This document shows, in pieces, positions 35,373-40,190 of a stretch of DNA of 40,190 bases. Position 1 is the first letter of the stretch. The number at the start of each line of letters is the position of its first letter. The translations under genes were made by a program, and so were the position numbers. Under the pieces are notes generated by a model, which was given only the letters and a program-made list of their open reading frames with translations, was not told the DNA's origin and ran no database searches. Origin of the DNA: Collinsella sp. (GTDB taxonomy: Bacteria > Actinomycetota > Coriobacteriia > Coriobacteriales > Coriobacteriaceae); assembly GCA_031296755.1 (NCBI GenBank), contig JAUMMZ010000061.1:1-40190 (forward strand). The letters run 5' to 3'.

Positions 35373-37595
35373 CTACACGATTTGGTTCACGTGCGTCTCG
35401 TCATCGAACTTGGCGGCGCCGGGCTCAACGTCCTGGGGAGCGGCGGCGTCCACCAGAGCCTGCTTGAGCTCGGTGTACTGACGCTCCACCTCGCCCTCAG
35501 CCCAGACCTGGTCGGCGATAGCGTCGACCTGGCAGGCGGAGAACTTGTCCTCGGGCGTATGCGAGACCGGGTCGACCTTGTGAATGGTCAGCTCGTTGCA
35601 CTTGCCGATCCACCACTGGTAGGTCATATAGACCGTGCCCTTGTTGATGCGGTCGCTCACGTCGGCGCGGCTGTATACCTGGCCACGGCGGCTGTGAATC
35701 GAGACGATGTCGCCGTTCTTGATGCCGCGCGCCTGGGCGTCCGCGGGATTCATGCGGACAAAGCCGGGCTCGTCGGCGAGCAGCGCCAGCGTCTTGCAGT
35801 TGCCAGTCATCGAGCGGCAGCTGTAGTGACCGACCTCGCGAACGGTGCACAGAATGAGCGGGTACTCATCGTCGGGAAGCTCGGAGGGCGCCTCCCAGTC
35901 GTGCGCCATCAGGTTGGCGCGGCCGTCCTTGGTGGTGAACTTGCCACCAGCGAACATGTCGGGCGTACCGTGGTCGTTCACATCGGTGCTCTTGACCGGC
36001 CACTGGGCGTAACCGCCCTCGGGAGCCATCTTCTCGTAGGTTGCGCCCACAAAGTTGGGGCACAGGCTGATGCACTCGTTCCAGATCTGCTCGGTGTTGT
36101 CGTAGTGCATGGGGTAACCCATACGCGTAGACAGGTCCGCGAAGATCTCCCAGTCGTGACGGCACTCGCCCTTGGGCGGAACGGCCGCGTCAAAGTGCTG
36201 GAAGCTACGGTCGGATGCGGTAAAGACACCCTCGTGCTCGCCCCAAGAGGTGGCAGGCAGGATGACGTCGGCGAGCATGGTCGTCTGCGTCATAAAGATG
36301 TCCTGGCAAATGAACAGATCCAGCTCGGAGAGCGTCTTGCGCATACCGGCCGAATCGGGCTCGGTCTGCACCGGGTCCTCGCCGTAGTTGTAGAAGCAGT
36401 GCACCTTGCCCTCGTCGACCAGGTGGCCCAGGTCGGTGAGCTTGTAGCCCTCCTCGAGCGGGAGCTTTTCCTCGGGCACGCCCCAAGCCTTGGCAAACTT
36501 GGCACGCACAGCCGGGTCGGTGACCTTCTGGTAGCCAGGGTACAGGTTGGGCAGCATGCCCATATCGCAGGAGCCCTGGACGTTGTTCTGACCACGCACG
36601 GGCGCGAGGCCGGAATTGGGTTTGCCGATCTGGCCGGCAACGCAGGCGATGGAGGCGATGGTGTGCACCGTCTTCAGGTTCTGCTTCTGCTGGCATACGC
36701 CCATGCCCCAGCCAATGATGGCAGAGGGCTTCGCCGTGGCGTACATCTCGGCAGCTTGGTGGATCAACGCGGGCTCGACACCCGTGATGTCCTGTACGGA
36801 TTCGGGAGTGTAGTTCTTGATGGTCTCCCACCACTCGTCAAAGCCGTTCGTATGCTCGGCGACGAATTCCTTGTCGTAGAGGCCATCGTTGACCAAGCAG
36901 TTGGCAAAGGCGTTGAGGAACGCAACGTTGCAACCGTTCTTGATCGGAAGGTAGAGATCGGCGATACGCGCGGTTTCGATATGGCGCGGATCGGCGACGA
37001 TGATCTTGCAACCCTTTTCTTTGGCTCGCACGATACGCCTTGCGACGATGGGGTGCGAATCGGCAGGGTTATAGCCGAAGAGGAAAATGCAGCCCGCATC
37101 CTCCATACCGGGGATGGAGCATGACATGCAACCTGAACCAACCGTGTCCATCAGACCGAGGACAGTAGGGCCGTGTCAAGTACGGGCGCAGTTGTCCACG
37201 CTGTGGGTGCCGATGCACGCACGCGTAAACTTCTGCATGACGTAGTTCGCCTCATTGCCGCCGCCTCGCGAAGAGCCGGTGGTCATGACAGCGTTAGGAC
37301 CATATTCGTCAATTATGGCCTGCATCTTAGATGCGGTGAAATCCAGTGCCTCGTCCCAGCTTACGCGCTCAAGATCCGCGCCCTTAGTGCGGCGGATCAT
37401 CGGGTGCAGTACGCGAGGAGTCAAGATCTTGGTGTCGTTGATGAAGTCGTAGCCGCTCATGCCCTTAAGGCACAGCTCGCTCTGGTTGGTGATGCCGTTG
37501 AGCGGTTCGGTGCCCACGACCTGGCCGTTTTGGACCAGGAGGTTAAACTGGCAACCGGCGCCGCAGTACGGGCAGATCACTTTATGCTTCTCCAT
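35373..37595 (-). CDS. fdhF: Formate dehydrogenase H, selenocysteine-containing
   Basis: Oxidises formate to CO2 for formate hydrogenlyase. The [4Fe-4S] ligands are C8, C11, C15 and C42. An in-frame TGA at 37178-37176 is codon 140, in the context NCART-Sec-HGPTVLG. This matches the Sec140 and following His of E. coli FdhF, so reading through gives one 740-aa protein rather than two broken ORFs. A SECIS-like hairpin follows the TGA. The start at 37595 (MEKHKVIC) has GGAGG five bases upstream. Downstream bis-MGD motifs (GRANLMAHD, VREVGHYS) are present. It lies between hydN and hyfA; selA, selB and tRNA-Sec are in the same window. Confidence 0.95.
37140..37178 (-). promoter_or_regulatory. SECIS-like hairpin in fdhF mRNA
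   Basis: Immediately after the UGA, the mRNA reads CACGGCCCU, then UGUCC pairs with GGACA. The apex is closed by U-A and C-G pairs around GGUCU, with one unpaired U beside the stem. A GGUCU apical loop with a bulged U is the hallmark of the E. coli fdhF SECIS bound by SelB, and it falls here at the same codon offset from the UGA as I recall for E. coli. The lower stem is weaker than in E. coli. Confidence 0.8.
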
Positions 37596-37671
37596 GACAC
37601 CCTCCTTCCTTTCTCTGCTACCGATTAATCGGTACGTATTTGACAATCGTTGGGCCTGTATGGCCGCCCGG

Positions 37672-38190
37672 CTACGCCTCGTTTTCGATGGTGGCGCGGG
37701 CACGCTCGGCTGTCAGTTCTGCCAGGCGCTCCTCGTCTACCAAGGTGAGGCCCTTGGTCGGGCACGCCTCGGCACACGCCGGACCGCCGGGACGGTCCAC
37801 GCACAGGTCGCACTTGAGCACGAAGCTCTTGGTCTGCGAACCCACGCGCACGTCGCCCATCAAGACGGGGACCTGCGTGGTCGCCACACTCACGGCGCCA
37901 AAGGGGCAGGCCATGACGCAGCTCTTGCAGCCGATGCAGTTGTCCTCGTTGACGCCGATGCGATGGTTCTTTGGATCAAAGAACAAGGCACCCGTGGGGC
38001 AGGCCTTGGCGCACGGAGCGTCCTCGCAGTGGTGACATGCCACCGGCGCGGAAATCTCGTAGGTGCGCGTTACGCGCAAGCGAGGTGCGGCGATGTTGCC
38101 GGGAATATCGTGTGCCTCGATGCACGCCGCCATACAGGTTTGGCACCCAATGCAGCGTGAAGAATCAGCCACGACTCGTTTATTGCCCAT
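37672..38190 (-). CDS. hydN: Ferredoxin-like electron transfer protein HydN
   Basis: 172-aa protein with four predicted [4Fe-4S] clusters: CIGCQTCMAAC, CHHCEDAPCAKACP, CIGCKSCVMACP and CDLC with CAEACP. Length matches E. coli HydN (175 aa), which is needed for full FdhF activity. The frame is open to 38298, but the ATG at 38190 (MGNKRVVAD) has GGAGGG about ten bases upstream. It is the first gene of the formate hydrogenlyase cluster and ends 76 bases before fdhF. A second HyfA-type role cannot be excluded. Confidence 0.9.
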   Translation of the reverse strand: MGNKRVVADSSRCIGCQTCMAACIEAHDIPGNIAAPRLRVTRTYEISAPVACHHCEDAPCAKACPTGALFFDPKNHRIGVNEDNCIGCKSCVMACPFGAVSVATTQVPVLMGDVRVGSQTKSFVLKCDLCVDRPGGPACAEACPTKGLTLVDEERLAELTAERARATIENEA

Positions 38191-38230
38191 GTTGTTCACT
38201 CCCTCCTGAATCCCATGCCGGAGAGACCCT

Positions 38231-38269
38231 GCCGACGTTGCCCCGGACCGCCCGTGGTCCGGCATCGGC
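38231..38269 (-). promoter_or_regulatory. Stable hairpin in the hydN leader
   Basis: On the minus strand GCCGA pairs with TCGGC, TGCC with GGCA and GGACC with GGTCC, separated by small bulges, around ACGGGC. It lies about 40 bases upstream of the hydN start codon in the presumed 5' leader of the formate hydrogenlyase operon. No known riboswitch consensus was recognised. No U-run follows, so it is not a plain terminator. Confidence 0.5.
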
Positions 38270-38342
38270 GTATCGAGTGCATGCGGCGAAACAGGCACTT
38301 CGATAGAATTCCTCCAACGATATACAGGTTAAATATACGCAG

Positions 38343-38394
38343 TTGCAGGGGGCAAACTTGAGCATAGGCCCTGCAATACGGGTGTATTGCAGGG
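38343..38394. promoter_or_regulatory. Three TTGCAGGG sites upstream of hydN
   Basis: TTGCAGGG occurs at 38343-38350 and 38387-38394 and inverted at 38369-38376. The last two form an 11-bp palindrome (CCCTGCAATAC at 38369-38379, complement at 38384-38394). The direct copies are 44 bases apart, about four helical turns. A possible hydN -10, TATATT on the minus strand, lies at 38337-38332, so the sites are placed for a transcription regulator. The remainder of 38191-38520 shows no gene. Confidence 0.5.
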
Positions 38395-38520
38395 GTTTTG
38401 GCAGGTTGGAATTATTCTCTAGAAGCTATAAAGGTGAGTGTATTACATGCGTACGCCTCAGAGATTTTTACGCGCTCTCATTTTAGATGTACTACGCTTG
38501 TATTCAAGTTAATGGTTATT

Positions 38521-38562
38521 TACTTGAGCGAAATAAAGTAATCGTTATAAGATGCTCAAGTA
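38521..38562 (+). promoter_or_regulatory. Promoter and operator of the toxin-antitoxin operon
   Basis: TTGAGC (38524-38529) and TATAAG (38546-38551) are spaced 16 bases. A perfect inverted repeat, TACTTGAGC (38521-38529) and GCTCAAGTA (38554-38562), brackets the promoter, covering the -35 and the bases just after the -10. An RHH antitoxin bound there would block RNA polymerase, the usual autoregulation of such operons. A related ACTTGAGC lies at 38356-38363. Confidence 0.6.
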
Positions 38563-38617
38563 TCGGCACATGCCGCATTTGACCGACTATATTGCACGCT
38601 CATTAAGGGGGCCAGTG

Positions 38618-38941
38618 ATGTCATCGACTCAAAAACGAGCCATCCTGCAGGTGCGCATTCGCGAGGAAGACAAGCAGCATGCCGAACATCTCTACGACGC
38701 CATGGGCACATCGCTCGCCGAGGCCGTCCGTCTATTTGTCGCGCAGAGCATTTTGATGCGCAAGCTCCCCTTTCAGCCGGTCGCCGTGCGCTCAAAGGAC
38801 GGCACCGCCGCCTATGGATCGCTCAAAGCATACGGTGACCCCAATCGCCGCTCCGAGGAGCGCAATGCCTGGATTGAATACCTTGCCACAGAAAGCGACG
38901 ATTCGATTTTGGGTCCCGAGGAAGTAGATATCCATGAGTAG
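38618..38941 (+). CDS. RHH antitoxin, RelB/DinJ-like
   Basis: 107-aa protein. The N-terminal ribbon-helix-helix runs from about residue 6 (KRAILQVRIREED) to MGTSLAEAVRLFV, close to RelB/DinJ antitoxins, and includes the typical KLPFQP that follows the DNA-binding domain. The C-terminal half is charged and likely binds the toxin. I chose the ATG at 38618 (MSSTQKRA) because AGGGGG lies six bases upstream; the frame is open from 38552. It overlaps the PIN gene by eight bases. It would bind the inverted repeat at 38521-38562. Confidence 0.82.
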   Translation: MSSTQKRAILQVRIREEDKQHAEHLYDAMGTSLAEAVRLFVAQSILMRKLPFQPVAVRSKDGTAAYGSLKAYGDPNRRSEERNAWIEYLATESDDSILGPEEVDIHE

Positions 38942-39410
38942 CACCATCATCGACGAGACCGTCATCCTACGCTACCTGCTTGACGACGACGAAGTCCTGT
39001 CACCGCGCGCCGCCAAGGTCATCGCCACGCGCACCGCTCGTGTCTATCCCGAAATCATCACGCGCGTCGTGGTCACGCTGCGCGACGTCTATAAGGTTCC
39101 CCGCGTTGAGATTGCTGCGGCCATGAAAAGGCTGCTCGATGACGTCATGGTCGACGAGCCCACCGTTGTCGCCCTTGCCGTCAAGCTCTTTGGCAAGACC
39201 CATATGGACTTTACCGACTGCCTCCTCGCAGCCCGAACCGCCATCTATAACGACGACGTCGTGAGCTTTGGCAAGCCCATCATCCAAGGCATGATCGATT
39301 ACCGCCGCAAGCGCCAAACCGCCGCCGACGCCCGCGACCGCGCCGCCGAAGCCCGCAGCCGAAGCACCGACTCCACCATCGACAAGCTCCGCCACCGCCC
39401 CCGCAGCTAA
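38934..39410 (+). CDS. PIN-domain toxin (VapC-like ribonuclease)
   Basis: 158 aa. The PIN start IIDETVILRYLLDDDE carries the first catalytic acid, a central Glu is likely in the VYPEIITRVVVTL region, and HMDFTDCLLAART carries the later Asp residues. After about residue 125 there is a basic, Arg/Ala-rich tail of some 30 residues that is unusual for compact PIN toxins. The start overlaps the antitoxin stop region. It presumably cleaves RNA when free of its antitoxin. Pairing of PIN with a RelB/DinJ-type antitoxin rather than the more common VapB classes is noted. Confidence 0.8.
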   Translation: MSSTIIDETVILRYLLDDDEVLSPRAAKVIATRTARVYPEIITRVVVTLRDVYKVPRVEIAAAMKRLLDDVMVDEPTVVALAVKLFGKTHMDFTDCLLAARTAIYNDDVVSFGKPIIQGMIDYRRKRQTAADARDRAAEARSRSTDSTIDKLRHRPRS

Positions 39411-39424
39411 ACCTATCCCCTCCT

Positions 39425-39493
39425 AAGTTGCGGTGGAATAGTTCCTGGATTTAGGCTTATTCGGGCTTTTCAGAAATTAATTCACCGCAACTT
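39425..39493. repeat. TTGCGGTG palindrome, copy R4 (degenerate)
   Basis: The left arm AAGTTGCGGTGGAATAGTTC (39425-39444) matches subtype R3. The right arm ends TTCACCGCAACTT (39481-39493), but its inner part has diverged, so only the outer 13 or so bases pair well. It starts 15 bases after the PIN toxin stop codon. Confidence 0.7.
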
Positions 39494-39544
39494 CCAGGTT
39501 GGCCATCCGAAACCGTCAGCCTTGGACCGCGAATGCCCCCGTTC

Positions 39545-39704
39545 GCCACGAAATGGGCCCATCTACTACGTTTAACCGATTACCCTCGACCATACCGAAA
39601 TCCGAAAAATCAAAACCGCTCGTAGACGGCTTGCCGATTTTCCGAAAATGCTGCTATGGTCGACCCCTGCGGGCCAAACGTAGTAGATGGGCCGTTTTTG
39701 TGGC
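39545..39704. repeat. MITE-like palindromic element, copy 2 (about 160 bp)
   Basis: The ends are GCCACGAAATGGGCCCATCT at 39545-39564 continuing into ACTACGTTT, and the near-complement ending TTTGTGGC at 39704. The sequence aligns over its whole length with the reverse complement of 1328-1486, including TTACCCTCGACCA, GTAGACGGCTTGC and TATGGTCGAC. No ORF is contained. No clear target-site duplication is seen. Confidence 0.8.
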
Positions 39705-39727
39705 TCAACACCAGACCAGTCATTTTA

Positions 39728-39787
39728 GGACGGGCTTTTGACCACATTTGCCAGCCGATCGCTAGAGCAGTCAAAAAAAGCCCGTCC
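39728..39787. repeat. Small A-tract hairpin element, copy 2
   Basis: GGACGGGCTTTTGA (39728-39741) pairs with TCAAAAAAAGCCCGTCC (39771-39787). The right half shares CAAAAAAAGCCC and CCAAATT with 1488-1543. As at the left cluster, it lies directly to the right of the MITE-like repeat. Confidence 0.6.
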
Positions 39788-39833
39788 CAAATTAGCTACT
39801 CAGGCCTTCAGCGGGTTCGCAAAAGCCAAAAGA

Positions 39834-39857
39834 CAGTCCGTATTTCACCGCAACTTA
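39834..39857. repeat. Half copy of the TTGCGGTG palindrome (R5)
   Basis: CAGTCCGTATTTCACCGCAA (39834-39853) followed by CTTA is identical in its first 20 bases to the right arms of R1 and R2. No left arm is present in the preceding 45 bases. This is a truncated copy, or a partner of R4 separated by the insertion of the MITE-like element. Confidence 0.7.
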
Positions 39858-39906
39858 GGAGGGGCGTGGGGCGGCATCGATTCCCGTTACCCGACAGGCT
39901 TACGAA

Positions 39907-39940
39907 AACGGCTCTGGCACCAAATAGAGCCAAAGCCGTT
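39907..39940 (-). terminator. Intrinsic terminator downstream of the tRNA-Gly fragment
   Basis: On the minus strand AACGGCTTTGGC (39940-39929) pairs with GCCAGAGCCGTT (39918-39907) through 12 pairs, one G-U, with a ten-base loop and a TTTTC tail overlapping the stem end. It lies 12 bases after the CCA of the tRNA fragment, as expected for a tRNA gene's own terminator. Confidence 0.7.
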
Positions 39941-39952
39941 AAAACTATCTTA

Positions 39953-39970
39953 TGGAGCGGGCGACGGGAA
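39953..39970 (-). pseudogene. 3'-terminal fragment of a tRNA-Gly gene (possible att core)
   Basis: On the minus strand the sequence TTCCCGTCGCCCGCTCCA is the T-arm 3' strand, the acceptor 3' strand CGCCCGC, discriminator T and CCA, typical of a glycine tRNA. The rest of the tRNA is missing: at 39971 the sequence departs from any T-loop. The fragment keeps a terminator downstream. Such 3' tRNA fragments are the usual leftover at one end of an element integrated into a tRNA gene. Confidence 0.55.
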
Positions 39971-39971
39971 G

Positions 39972-39997
39972 TCCAAGGGTTTGCTTCGCAAACCCTT
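39972..39997. repeat. 11-bp hairpin beside the tRNA-Gly fragment
   Basis: CAAGGGTTTGC is followed by TTC and its exact complement GCAAACCCTTG, forming a GCTTCGC-capped hairpin. It lies immediately on the far side of the tRNA fragment. The following 85 bases, up to the transposase end, contain no recognised feature. Confidence 0.6.
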
Positions 39998-40082
39998 GTT
40001 TCGCTGCGGGCCATTGGCCCTTGCGTGCTGCGCTGGAAAATGCTCACGCATTTGGGGGTGCGGACGATTTCTTGGACCGCGC

Positions 40083-40190
40083 CTAGGCGTATCCAAGCTT
40101 CCTGCGGTACTCCATCGGGCTCAGCCACCCGAGGGACTTCTTGATCCGCTCCTCACGATAGTACACGAGGTAGGCCTCGAGCCTTCCCAT
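40083..40190 (-). CDS. IS3-family transposase, C-terminal end (cut by the window)
   Basis: The last 35 codons of a minus-strand gene that runs off the right edge. The peptide includes YLVYYREERIKKSLGWLSP followed by MEYRRKLGYA and a TAG stop, which is the conserved end of the IS3/IS150 integrase core (the YN-x-RIK-LG-LSP-YR pattern). The ATG at 40188-40190 is probably internal. TGGACCGCGCC at 40074-40084 may lie in the IS terminal repeat, but the other end is not visible. Confidence 0.8.
   Translation of the reverse strand: MGRLEAYLVYYREERIKKSLGWLSPMEYRRKLGYA

Noticed and set aside
35373..37703. fdhF as a frameshifted or nonsense pseudogene
   Set aside because: The only interruption is a TGA at the known Sec position, with SECIS-like hairpin and Sec machinery nearby.
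38191..38340. Molybdenum cofactor riboswitch in the hydN leader
   Set aside because: There is a stable hairpin, but I could not match the conserved Moco motif sequences.

Overview
The window looks like chromosome of a high-GC gut actinobacterium of the class Coriobacteriia, most likely Collinsella or a close relative. This is inferred from protein style, strong GC3 bias, short intergenic spacing and many palindromic intergenic repeats; no database search was possible. Almost everything is on the minus strand. Exceptions are a Xaa-Pro peptidase gene at the left edge and a toxin-antitoxin pair near the right edge.

Layout, left to right. 191-1279: peptidase of family M24. 1282-1616: a cluster of four different palindromic repeats. 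1631-9895: housekeeping genes (folC, valS, clpX, clpP, tig, tRNA-Leu). Both untranslated ends of valS carry copies of one structured element whose differences are compensatory. 10036-13781: a two-gene molybdenum hydroxylase (fused Fe-S/Mo subunit plus FAD subunit). 14011-15366: glutamate dehydrogenase. 15623-20488: selenium and molybdenum cofactor block (a DUF3343-type protein, a MobA-like transferase, tRNA-Sec, selB, selA). 20541-22658: an orphan Cys-type molybdopterin oxidoreductase. 22781-38190: a formate hydrogenlyase locus, in transcription order hydN, fdhF (with an in-frame selenocysteine UGA at codon 140 and a SECIS-like hairpin), hyfA-B-C-D-E-F-G-H-I-J, hycI, and a FocA-type formate channel. 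38521-39410: an RHH antitoxin and PIN toxin pair. 39425-40190: a second repeat cluster, the 3' fragment of a tRNA-Gly with its terminator, and the end of an IS3-family transposase gene.

How it fits together. FdhF needs selenocysteine and bis-molybdopterin guanine dinucleotide. The same 23 kb supplies tRNA-Sec, SelA, SelB and a MobA-like enzyme. FdhF, HydN and HyfA-I make a complete hydrogenase-4-type formate hydrogenlyase with three antiporter-like membrane subunits. HycI and HyfJ mature the NiFe subunit, and the FNT channel moves formate. SelD and the Hyp proteins are not in this window.

The least explained material is non-coding: the covarying element around valS, the two repeat clusters with the same internal order, a triple 8-mer upstream of hydN, and the tRNA-Gly scar that may mark one end of an integrated element continuing to the right.
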